This document shows, piece after piece, positions 7,045 through 14,552 of a stretch of 19,627 bases of DNA. Origin of the DNA: Ignavibacteria bacterium UBA5771 (lineage in GTDB: Bacteria; Bacteroidota; Ignavibacteria; Kapaibacteriales; UBA2268). The number at the start of each line of letters is the position of its first letter. Positions within the stretch are counted from its first letter, which is position 1. The notes under the pieces are model-generated. The model was not told the origin of the DNA and ran no database searches. It worked only from the letters and a program-made list of their open reading frames with translations. Position numbers and translations under genes: made by a program. The stretch is from positions 6,600-26,226 of the forward strand of contig DIEP01000135.1 in assembly GCA_002418685.1 (NCBI GenBank). Reading direction: 5' to 3'.

Positions 7045-7152
7045 CTAAAATAAATCATTTTTAGTTTCATTGGAAAATAATAAGCACATACGCCAAAGTT
7101 TTTCCATCTCTCACCTTTCCATAGCGTTTTCACCTCCTTAATATCTTTTCAT
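7045..7152 (-). other. Ladder of three minus-strand mini-ORFs in one frame
   Basis: On the minus strand, ATGs at 7152, 7122 and 7107 are all in one frame. They give peptides of 4, 3 and 20 residues ending in TAA, TGA and TAG; the 16-residue ORF at 7020 continues the same frame. Each start has a purine-rich stretch before it: AAGGA before 7152, AAGGAGG (7139-7133) 10 nt before 7122, AAAGGTGAG before 7107. Possible readings are a gene decayed by several stops, a cascade of leader peptides, or chance. A GTG at 7133 in another frame gives 33 codons, but it overlaps the Shine-Dalgarno. Confidence 0.25.
7133..7139 (-). promoter_or_regulatory. Shine-Dalgarno AAGGAGG on the minus strand, 16S-tail-like on the plus strand
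   Basis: AAGGAGG on the minus strand precedes the ATG at 7122 by 10 nt. On the plus strand 7130-7139 reads TCACCTCCTT, the same ten bases as the conserved bacterial 16S rRNA 3' tail. The two readings cannot be separated without knowing which strand is transcribed. The rest of 6969-7198 holds only AT-rich leader sequence and the aminotransferase promoter. Confidence 0.4.
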
Positions 7153-7162
7153 CTAAATTCCT

Positions 7163-7170
7163 TAATTTTG
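7163..7170 (+). promoter_or_regulatory. TAATTTTG -7 element before the aminotransferase-mreC-mreD-smc run
   Basis: An exact TAnnTTTG match ends 28 nt before the ATG at 7199, giving a predicted leader of roughly 20 nt. No TTG occupies the expected -33 position, so the promoter assignment rests on the -7 half and its position. It is the only visible promoter for the four-gene run, since the downstream junctions leave no room for another. Confidence 0.45.
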
Positions 7171-7198
7171 AATTCTATTTTTTTAAATATTTTTTAAA

Positions 7199-8398
7199 AT
7201 GAATAATTCTATTATCCCTGCTCGTAGAACAGAAAATGTAAATTATGCAATTCGAGACATCACCGTTCTTGCCGATCAAATTAAAAAAACGGGCAAGCAG
7301 ATGTATTATCTCAATATTGGTGATCCAAATTTCTATGATTTTGTCACACCTCCCGAAATAATCGAAGCTGTGCACAAAGCAATGCTTGACAATAAAAATG
7401 GCTATGCAAATTCAATTGGTGAAAAATTTGCTCTTGATGCGATTATGTATGATACCGAAAAGAAAGGAATTCATAATATTTTGGATGCTTTTATCACTTC
7501 CGGTGCAAGTGAGGCAATTGAAATCTGCATATCTTCATTAATTAATCAAGGCGAAAACTTTTTAATGCCTACACCGGGCTATCCTCTTTACACAGCGGTG
7601 CAGGCGAAATACGAACTTGAGCCAAATCCATATTATCTTGATGAAAGCAATGGCTGGCAACCCGATATCGATGACATAAAATCAAGAATCAACTCTAAAA
7701 CTCGTGCAATTGTATTGATTAATCCTAATAATCCGACGGGTGCAATATTCAAAGAAGACACCTTGCGAGCAATCATTGACCTCGCACTTGAGCATAATCT
7801 TGTAATTTTTGCCGATGAAATTTATGATAAATTAGTTTTTGATGGGAAAAAATTGGTCTCAATCGCATCTCTCAATGCTGATGTTCCAATTATCACATTT
7901 TCGGGACTCTCGAAAAACTTTCTTGCTCCCGGATTTAGGATCGGTTGGGGTGTTGTTTCGGGCAATCCTGTTTTATTAAAAGATTACATTGAGGCAATAC
8001 ATAAAATTTTGCGCGCACGAGTATCTGCAAATCATCCATTGCAATATGCAATACCTACTGCACTTCTTGGCAAGCAAGAGCATCTCAAAGACGTGATAGC
8101 CCGCTTGGAAAACCGCAGAAATCTAACGATGGAGCATCTTGCAACTCAACCCGGCATTTCGCTTGTTAGCCCTGAAGGAGCATTCTACGCTTTTCCATCG
8201 ATTGATGTGGAAGATGATAATCATTTCTGTTCGGAATTGCTCAAAGAAACAGGTGTAGTGGTCGTTCCTGGGCATGGCTTTGGCGAGAAACCAGGCAGTC
8301 ATCATTTCAGAATTGTGATTTTGCCACCTGAGGAAACTCTGCTGGCAGCTTTTAAAATTATTGGTGAATTTTATAGTATTTACAAACAAAAATATTAA
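7199..8398 (+). CDS. AlaA-like class I PLP-dependent aminotransferase
   Basis: A 399-residue fold-type I aminotransferase that moves an amino group between an amino acid and a 2-oxo acid, using pyridoxal phosphate bound to Lys239 in FSGLSKNFLAPGFRIGWG. Other family signatures are YLNIGDPNFYDFVTPPEI near the N terminus, GASEAIEICISSL, PTPGYPLY, INPNNPTGAI, the ADEIYDKLVFDG block and the substrate-carboxylate arginine in HHFRIVILPP near the C terminus. The length is normal. The whole pattern, especially the NIGDP start, WQPDIDDIK and NPNNPTGA, follows alanine aminotransferases of the AlaA type. Aspartate or other substrates cannot be excluded, so I give no symbol. It is first in a tight run with mreC 2 nt downstream, although its metabolic role has no obvious link to cell shape. 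No Shine-Dalgarno sequence; the ATG follows an A/T-only leader. Confidence 0.9.
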   Translation: MNNSIIPARRTENVNYAIRDITVLADQIKKTGKQMYYLNIGDPNFYDFVTPPEIIEAVHKAMLDNKNGYANSIGEKFALDAIMYDTEKKGIHNILDAFITSGASEAIEICISSLINQGENFLMPTPGYPLYTAVQAKYELEPNPYYLDESNGWQPDIDDIKSRINSKTRAIVLINPNNPTGAIFKEDTLRAIIDLALEHNLVIFADEIYDKLVFDGKKLVSIASLNADVPIITFSGLSKNFLAPGFRIGWGVVSGNPVLLKDYIEAIHKILRARVSANHPLQYAIPTALLGKQEHLKDVIARLENRRNLTMEHLATQPGISLVSPEGAFYAFPSIDVEDDNHFCSELLKETGVVVVPGHGFGEKPGSHHFRIVILPPEETLLAAFKIIGEFYSIYKQKY

Positions 8399-8400
8399 TA

Positions 8401-9243
8401 ATGTTTTTCCAGCGATTGTATCAATTATTTGTTCAATTCCGTGATTTTATTATATTTATACTATTAGTAATAATATCATTGAGTTTAATTTCAATCGGTG
8501 ATATTAGTGCTATCTCCGGTTTTAGAGCATTTGTAGTTGGGACAATCGGCTGGATAAACGATAAAGTAATGTTTATTCCAAATATTTCTGCATTGCGAAA
8601 TGAGAATCAAACTCTTCGTGAATTAAACCTCGAATTATCTAATGAGGTCACTGCAAATTATATTGCTCAAAAAGAAAATGAAAATTTACGCAAGCTAATG
8701 GAATTGCCAAAAAAAATTCTTAAGCCAATTGAATTTGCAGATGTAGTTGGATATCAAAAAATTGGAAATAAAAATTACTTGATAATTAATAAAGGCTATG
8801 CTGATAGTCTCGATTTTGGAATGACAGTGCGAACTGATGCGGGATTGCTTGGCACTATCGCGATGGTCAGTCGTAGATATTCAATTGTGGAAACAATTTT
8901 CAATCCTGATGTAAAAATATCAGCAAAAGTGCCTGCTCAATCTATTCTTGGCATAGTCGTATGGGATGGCGAGCAATCGCTTTTGCTGCAAAATATTCCA
9001 CGGACCGTTAAAGTTAATTTATGGGAAGAGGTTGTCACGTCTAATTTCAGTAGCCGTTTCCCTGCTGATGTTCCAATTGGCAAGATCCGTTCAATATCGG
9101 TCGAGCCTGGAACTTTATTTCATAGAATTGAGATTGAACCGTACGTAATGTTCAATCAAGTGGGTCAAGTGGCAATTATCAAAGAATTGCCTGATTCCGC
9201 GAAAATCAACTTAATTAAAAGATTTTTCAAAGTAAGTGAGTAA
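8401..9243 (+). CDS. mreC: Rod shape-determining protein MreC
   Basis: This 280-residue protein of the elongasome links cytoplasmic MreB to periplasmic wall synthesis. Residues about 13-35 are the single membrane anchor (RDFIIFILLVIISLSLISIG). About 62-105 form the coiled coil (SALRNENQTLRELNLELSNE, ending in ENLRKLME). The rest is the two-barrel MreC domain with its usual landmarks: ADVVGYQKIGNKNYLIINKG, GMTVRTDAGLLGTI, SRRYSIVETI, LGIVVWDG, VVTSNFSSRFPADVPIGKI and a late FNQVGQVAII. The length is normal. It begins 2 nt after the aminotransferase stop and is followed by mreD after 5 nt. No mreB precedes it, so mreB must be elsewhere, which departs from the common mreB-mreC-mreD order. Confidence 0.95.
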   Translation: MFFQRLYQLFVQFRDFIIFILLVIISLSLISIGDISAISGFRAFVVGTIGWINDKVMFIPNISALRNENQTLRELNLELSNEVTANYIAQKENENLRKLMELPKKILKPIEFADVVGYQKIGNKNYLIINKGYADSLDFGMTVRTDAGLLGTIAMVSRRYSIVETIFNPDVKISAKVPAQSILGIVVWDGEQSLLLQNIPRTVKVNLWEEVVTSNFSSRFPADVPIGKIRSISVEPGTLFHRIEIEPYVMFNQVGQVAIIKELPDSAKINLIKRFFKVSE

Positions 9244-9248
9244 ATAAT

Positions 9249-9767
9249 TTGCAACTTTCCGGTTTAAATATTCAAAAAAATCCATACTGGTTATATGGGC
9301 AATATATCTTAATAGGATTATTGCTATCATTTTTGCAAATTGCAATTATACCTTTAATCGAAATTGCCGAATCTGTTCCAAATCTTGTTTTGCTTTATGC
9401 AATTTGGCTGACAGTCAGATATGGAAGGTTTGTGGGAATTATCGCAGCGTTTTTGCTTGGATTAATTTATGATATATTTTCATTGCAGTTAATCGGAGTC
9501 AGCTCATTATCTTTTCTTTTCGGTGTGTTTTTCGCATCTTTTTGGTATAAAAAAGATAAAGAATTTCTTGTGCTAAATTCCTATAAATTCATATTAATAG
9601 TGTTTACTGCGTGTTTGATTGCTAATTTAGTGCAGAATTTATTTTATCTAAGAATGAGCGAACTCGAATTCTTACGGCTCTTTATTTTGAAATGGCTTGG
9701 CAGCACCGTATATACTTCCGTATTATCAAGTATTATTATTTTTGTGAATTTATCAAGAAAACATTAA
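9249..9767 (+). CDS. mreD: Rod shape-determining membrane protein MreD, TTG start
   Basis: A 172-residue integral membrane protein that partners MreC in the elongasome. The sequence has about five hydrophobic segments: YILIGLLLSFLQIAIIPLI, NLVLLYAIWLTVRYG, FVGIIAAFLLGLIYDIFS, LSFLFGVFFASFWY and the FILIVFTACLIANLV region, with a final hydrophobic stretch near the C terminus. The GLIYDIFSLQLIGVSSL stretch is typical of MreD. The best start is TTG at 9249, 5 nt after the mreC stop; no upstream ATG is possible without running into in-frame stops, and a later start would lose the first membrane segment. The weak GTGAG upstream is a poor ribosome-binding site. Its TAA shares a base with the smc ATG. 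PBP2 and RodA genes, which often follow mreD, are absent here. Confidence 0.9.
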   Translation: MQLSGLNIQKNPYWLYGQYILIGLLLSFLQIAIIPLIEIAESVPNLVLLYAIWLTVRYGRFVGIIAAFLLGLIYDIFSLQLIGVSSLSFLFGVFFASFWYKKDKEFLVLNSYKFILIVFTACLIANLVQNLFYLRMSELEFLRLFILKWLGSTVYTSVLSSIIIFVNLSRKH

Positions 9768-12700
9768 TGTATCTTTCTCATCTAGAAATTATTGGCTTTA
9801 AATCATTTGCAGATAAAACTGTTTTTACTTTTAAAAACGGGCTTTCCGCTATTGTCGGTCCTAACGGTTCAGGAAAAACTAATTTTGTTGATGCAATTCG
9901 CTGGGTTTTAGGCGAACAAAAAACGTCTGTGCTGCGTTCTGATGCAATGGAAAATGTAATATTCAGTGGAGCAAAAAATCGTAAACCCTTAGGTATGGCA
10001 GAAGTAACAATTACGATTCAAAATAATAAAAAAATACTGCCAAGTGAATTTGAAGAGGTTAGCATTGCCCGCCGACTATATAAGGATGGCGAGAGCCAAT
10101 ATTTAATCAATAAAGTCCCTGCTCGATTGAAAGATATTGTAAATTTATTTATGGATACGGGGCTTGGTGCTGATTCTTATTCTGTGATTGAATTAAAAAT
10201 GATTGAATCAATTCTGAATGGCAATCCTGCAGAGCGTCGAGATATCATTGAAGAGGCTGCGGGAGTTAAAAAATTTAAATTTAATAAAAAAGAAGCCACT
10301 CGAAAATTGCAAAATGTCGAACTAGATTTTGAAAGATTGAATGATATATTGCAAGAAGTCGAGAAAAATGTGAATTCATTATCCCGCCAAGCATCGAAAA
10401 CACGCCGCTATAATAATTTTATTACTGAGTTGAAAAAACTTGAATTGCAGGTGTTTTCTTTTGAATTATCACGGTATGCTTCTGCTCTTGAGCAAAAAGA
10501 ACAACAAAAAGAAGCAATTTTATTGAAAAGTAAAGAAATTCAAAAAAGCGTCAAAGAATATGAAGATTATATGATTTCATTAAAAAATGATTTCAGAAAA
10601 ATTGATGAAGAATTCCAACATATTTCGCATGAACAGCTCAAATTGAATTCAACTTTTTCCAATTTGGACAATTTGATAAATATTACCGAAGAAAAAATTA
10701 AAAATATTGACAAATCTTTAGACCAAAGCGAACAAGAAATACAAAATTCGACTAAAAATCTTGAAAGATATCACCAAAATCGAAGCAATTTAATACAATC
10801 ATTAGAAAAATTAACAAAAGACGAATCTGCTTTTAAGGAAGATATTCATAGCTTTCAAAATGAATTGAAAGAATTAAGGCAGCAAGTTAATGACCAACAA
10901 ATGCTGCTAAATAATACATCAGCGGAACTGAATGAATACAAGAGCAAGCAAAATTATGAGAAATCCATACTCTCGCATAATTCTCAAAATAAAGCAAGAT
11001 TACAAGGAAGAATCGACGAAGAAAAAAAGAAAATCGAAAATTTTGAAAGCCAAGTTGCTGTTTTAAGAAAAAATTTAGAAAATAATATAAATCTGATAAA
11101 TCAGACAAAAGAGGAAATCGATATTGCAAGCAAAAATTTATCTGATGCAATCAGCAAAAAGACTGAAATTGAAAAATTGCTTGAAAAATTGAAAAATGAA
11201 GAAATTGAGAAAAAAAATCTTTTGAAAACATTTCAAAATGAGAAAAATTTCCTCGAAAATATTGCTATTACAGATGATACAACAAAATTTTTATTAAAAA
11301 ATAATAATTGGATCTATAATACTGAAAAGATTCTTTTCGGCGAAGTTCTCTCTACACAAGACAAATACAAAAAAGCAATAAACTCGATACTTAAAGATCA
11401 TTTGTCTTACTTTTTAATTAACAATATCAATGAAGCAAAATCTGCCATAAATGCTTTAAAAAACTCAAAGCAGGGCAAAACAGGTTTTATCATTTTAGAT
11501 ACAAATAAGGATGATATAATTCCACAAAAAGATTTACCACAAAGCGAAGGTGTTATCGGTTGGCTTTCGGAGTTTATTCAAACAAAAGATGAATATTTGC
11601 CACTCGTTCATAAATTTTTTGATTCAATATTGCTTGTTGAAAATCTCGATATTGCAAATAAAATCATTGAACAAACTGATATTAAGCAAGTAGTCACAAT
11701 TGATGGTTCCATAATAAACTCTGATAAAATAATATATGGTGGTGGAGATAGTGAAGATAAAAACTCGTTATTGCTTGGCAGGAGGAATCGGATTCAAGAA
11801 TTAGAGATGGAAATCTCACAATTGGCAGGCGATATTGAGAAAATTCAGAATGATTTGAAGATGCTCCAAACTAATTTTTCAGAATTAAAGATTTCTGAAA
11901 AAGAACAGAAATATGCAAATCTCAATAGAAAATTAAATGAATTAGAAAAAGAGAAAATCCAATTAGAAAACAAAATTCAAAATCAACAAAATTCATTTTT
12001 ACAGATACAAGAAAACATTGCTCATTATACGAAAGAAATAGATGATTTAATAGCGGAAGCATCAAATTCTGAGGAAATGCTTGAGGAACTTGCCCAAATA
12101 ATTGAAGAATGCACATCGAAACTTGGAGATGAACAAAGCAATTTTGCTGATTTGCAGAATGAATTAGATGAATTGAATGTGAAAATTAGGCAAAAAGAAA
12201 TCTCCCTTGCTCGTTTGCAAAGCGATATCAAGCATTCTCAAGATGAATTGCTTACAATTGAAAGATCAATAAAAAATACTGAAAATTTCATTGAAAATAA
12301 GCAAAAAGACATAGCAAATAACCGAATTGCAAAGCAAACATTAAATAAAAATCTCGCAGCAAACATTAAGGAAAAAGAAGAATTGGTCAATGAACTGGAA
12401 AAAATTCAATTTAAACAAGACGAAATTGCTCAAAATCGCCAGTCCTTGCAGCAAAGAATAAATCAATATGAAGAAAGTCTTGAAAATCTTCGGAAATCTG
12501 AGCAAGCACAGGTGTCTCAATTGCATAATATTGATTTAGAAATTGCAAACATACAAGCAAAAATAGAAAATATCAAGACACTTGCAAGAGAACAATATCA
12601 ATTAGATTTTGACAATGTTTCTTTAGATTATTTTCAAACTGTTGAAGATAATTTTGATATTGATTCAGCAAAAATTTCGATTGCTTTATTGAAAGAAAAA

Positions 12701-13315
12701 ATTTCAGCACTGGGCAATGTCAATTTCCAAGCACTTGAAGATTACGAGGAACAGAAGCAGAGGCTCGATTTCCTGATTAATCAAAAGAAAGATTTGGAAA
12801 ATTCGCAAAAAACGCTCAATGAAACAATTGATGAAATCAATAAAATTGCAGAAGAAAGATTTCGGAACACATTTGAGAACGTAAGGCGAAATTTCACGAT
12901 GCTTTTTAAAGATATATTCGGCGAAGAAAGCGAGGCAGATTTGTATCTTGAAGGTAATAATTTAATGGAGTCGAATGTTTCGATAATTGCAAAGCCACCC
13001 TTCAAAAAGCCCAGTTCTATTGATTTGCTATCAGCAGGCGAGAAAACGCTGACTGCCATTGCACTGTTATTTGCAATATATTTGGAAAAGCCAAGCCCAT
13101 TCTGTATCCTTGACGAAGTGGATGCACCGCTTGACGATACCAATATTGATAAATTTATTAACCTTTTGAAAAAATTCAGCGTTGAGCGAGACATACAATT
13201 CATCGTCATTACACATAATAAACGCACAATGGAAGCAGCAGACACTTTATATGGCTTGACTATGGAAGAGCAAGGAGCCACAAAAGTTGTCAGCGTGCAT
13301 CTTGAGAAGACTTAA
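9767..13315 (+). CDS. smc: Chromosome partition and condensation ATPase SMC
   Basis: This 1182-residue SMC ATPase forms a dimer that, with kleisin ScpA and ScpB, extrudes and organises DNA loops. The N-terminal head starts MYLSHLEIIGFKSFADKT and has Walker A GPNGSGKTN at 31-39. A first long coiled-coil arm (about 170-495) rich in K, E and Q leads to the hinge (about 498-675, including ILFGEVLSTQDKYKKAI and the K-rich ALKNSKQGKTGFIIL). The return arm follows. The C-terminal head carries the signature motif LLSAGEKTLTAIALLFAIYL and Walker B FCILDEVDAPLDD, around 1087-1130. All ATPase motifs are intact and the length is normal. The start shares one base with the mreD stop (TAATG); upstream codons in frame from 9692 would overlap mreD and are not homologous. 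scpA and scpB are not in the window. Confidence 0.96.
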   Translation: MYLSHLEIIGFKSFADKTVFTFKNGLSAIVGPNGSGKTNFVDAIRWVLGEQKTSVLRSDAMENVIFSGAKNRKPLGMAEVTITIQNNKKILPSEFEEVSIARRLYKDGESQYLINKVPARLKDIVNLFMDTGLGADSYSVIELKMIESILNGNPAERRDIIEEAAGVKKFKFNKKEATRKLQNVELDFERLNDILQEVEKNVNSLSRQASKTRRYNNFITELKKLELQVFSFELSRYASALEQKEQQKEAILLKSKEIQKSVKEYEDYMISLKNDFRKIDEEFQHISHEQLKLNSTFSNLDNLINITEEKIKNIDKSLDQSEQEIQNSTKNLERYHQNRSNLIQSLEKLTKDESAFKEDIHSFQNELKELRQQVNDQQMLLNNTSAELNEYKSKQNYEKSILSHNSQNKARLQGRIDEEKKKIENFESQVAVLRKNLENNINLINQTKEEIDIASKNLSDAISKKTEIEKLLEKLKNEEIEKKNLLKTFQNEKNFLENIAITDDTTKFLLKNNNWIYNTEKILFGEVLSTQDKYKKAINSILKDHLSYFLINNINEAKSAINALKNSKQGKTGFIILDTNKDDIIPQKDLPQSEGVIGWLSEFIQTKDEYLPLVHKFFDSILLVENLDIANKIIEQTDIKQVVTIDGSIINSDKIIYGGGDSEDKNSLLLGRRNRIQELEMEISQLAGDIEKIQNDLKMLQTNFSELKISEKEQKYANLNRKLNELEKEKIQLENKIQNQQNSFLQIQENIAHYTKEIDDLIAEASNSEEMLEELAQIIEECTSKLGDEQSNFADLQNELDELNVKIRQKEISLARLQSDIKHSQDELLTIERSIKNTENFIENKQKDIANNRIAKQTLNKNLAANIKEKEELVNELEKIQFKQDEIAQNRQSLQQRINQYEESLENLRKSEQAQVSQLHNIDLEIANIQAKIENIKTLAREQYQLDFDNVSLDYFQTVEDNFDIDSAKISIALLKEKISALGNVNFQALEDYEEQKQRLDFLINQKKDLENSQKTLNETIDEINKIAEERFRNTFENVRRNFTMLFKDIFGEESEADLYLEGNNLMESNVSIIAKPPFKKPSSIDLLSAGEKTLTAIALLFAIYLEKPSPFCILDEVDAPLDDTNIDKFINLLKKFSVERDIQFIVITHNKRTMEAADTLYGLTMEEQGATKVVSVHLEKT

Positions 13316-14552
13316 GCAAAAAAGAAGAATCTCCATAACTTAAAAAACGATAGTTATTTTCAATTGCTTCATTATAAATTTTATTATATAAATCCTTTCC
13401 TGTAAATGCTGCAACCAGCAATAGCAAAGTACTTTTTGGCAAATGAAAGTTTGTAATTAACCCATCGCAAGTTCTATATTTATACCCAGGAATTATAAAT
13501 AATTGAGTATCCCCGATGATTTGCTCTAAATTATTGGATTCGAGATAATTCAGCAATGAATGAAGACTTTGCAAAAAAGTAATATCCGCTTCATTTTGTA
13601 GAGATATCCATTCCCATTGTTTCAAATTGAAATCCGCGAGTTTGTGCAGATATGCTTTTACTCCGAACCAATAAATGGTTTCAAGCGTTCGCACAGTTGT
13701 TGTCCCTGTATGGATTATAACTCCCGCTTTATTTTCAATAAAATTTATTAATTCTTGAATGAAAAATCGTGAAACAACTATCTGTTCATAGTGCATCTCG
13801 TGTTCCGAAACATTGTCTGATTTCATAGGCACAAAAGTTCCCGAACCAATATGCAGTGTAATCTCACCAAACTGCACACCCTTCAGCTTCAGATTTTCAA
13901 TGATTTCAGGAGTGAAATGAAATCCCGCAGTTGGAGCAGCAACCGAGCCAACCACTTGACTGAACACTGTTTGATAGCGATTTTTATCTAATTCAGTAGG
14001 TTTATGTTGTATATATGGTGGGAGCGGGATTTGCCCAATTTTTTCAAGGACATCGGCAAATGAAAGTGATTGTGGTTGCCAATCGAATTGTATTTCTCGC
14101 TTTCCTTTATCGACGTCAATGATTTGTCCGACTAAATTTATTCCTAAATTATTATTTTCCAATTTAAGTATCAACCCAGGATTTATGTTTTTACCTCGGA
14201 CTGTGCAAGTCCAAATCTGTGGAGACTCCTGCAATAGCAGCATTTGAGGGACAGCTTTAATATCAGCGGGATGCTCCAAAAGCACTTCTACTCTTCCACC
14301 TGTTGGTTTATTGAGGAAAAAACGTGCAGGGAAGACTTTTGTAATATTTCTAATTATAAAAGAATTATCGGGAACTAATTTTGGAAAATCCTTAAAAGTA
14401 TAATGTTCTATATTTCCTTTTGAAATATCACAAAAGAGCAATTTGCTTGCATCGCGATTTTCCAATGGATATTGTGCAATGCGGTCGGGCGGCAAATAAT
14501 AATTATAATCTTCAATATTAATATTGAATTGATCAGGAAATTCATTTTCCAT
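13290..14552 (-). CDS. queA: S-adenosylmethionine:tRNA ribosyltransferase-isomerase QueA
   Basis: A 420-residue enzyme that transfers and isomerises the ribosyl group of S-adenosylmethionine onto preQ1 in the wobble position of tRNA, giving epoxyqueuosine. Recognisable family blocks are YYLPPDRIAQYPLENRDASK near the N terminus, VAAPTAGFHFTPE (about 205-218), LHIGSGTFVPM (about 232-242), HTGTTTVRTLET (about 281-292), TNFHLPKSTLLLLVAAFTG (about 367-385) and YRFLSYGDSSFLL at the end. It is longer than the roughly 340-360 residues of proteobacterial QueA; the extra length lies mainly in the segment around 292-345, as I recall for Bacteroidota forms. Its ATG shares one base with the metG stop (TAATG), so it is probably translated after metG. 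Its last 26 nt overlap the end of smc on the other strand. Other queuosine genes are not in the window. Confidence 0.95.
   Translation of the reverse strand: MENEFPDQFNINIEDYNYYLPPDRIAQYPLENRDASKLLFCDISKGNIEHYTFKDFPKLVPDNSFIIRNITKVFPARFFLNKPTGGRVEVLLEHPADIKAVPQMLLLQESPQIWTCTVRGKNINPGLILKLENNNLGINLVGQIIDVDKGKREIQFDWQPQSLSFADVLEKIGQIPLPPYIQHKPTELDKNRYQTVFSQVVGSVAAPTAGFHFTPEIIENLKLKGVQFGEITLHIGSGTFVPMKSDNVSEHEMHYEQIVVSRFFIQELINFIENKAGVIIHTGTTTVRTLETIYWFGVKAYLHKLADFNLKQWEWISLQNEADITFLQSLHSLLNYLESNNLEQIIGDTQLFIIPGYKYRTCDGLITNFHLPKSTLLLLVAAFTGKDLYNKIYNEAIENNYRFLSYGDSSFLLKSSQDAR

Noticed and set aside
6576..7198. A direct repeat of the tRNA-Lys 3' end (att site) marking an integrated element
   Set aside because: I searched the interval by eye for a second copy of the T-arm and acceptor sequence and found none, so integration remains only a suggestion.
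7175..7375. A 66-codon minus-strand open frame over the start of the aminotransferase
   Set aside because: It lies opposite a clear coding region, has no Shine-Dalgarno and is composed like reverse-complemented coding sequence.
9692..9766. Earlier in-frame start for smc within mreD
   Set aside because: The SMC family begins at MYLSHLEIIGFKSF; the added residues are mreD read in another frame.
12781..13281. A 166-codon open frame antisense to the C-terminal head of smc
   Set aside because: It is the mirror of a highly conserved SMC region, has no ribosome-binding site and reads as serine-rich, low-likelihood protein; smc is certain on the plus strand.
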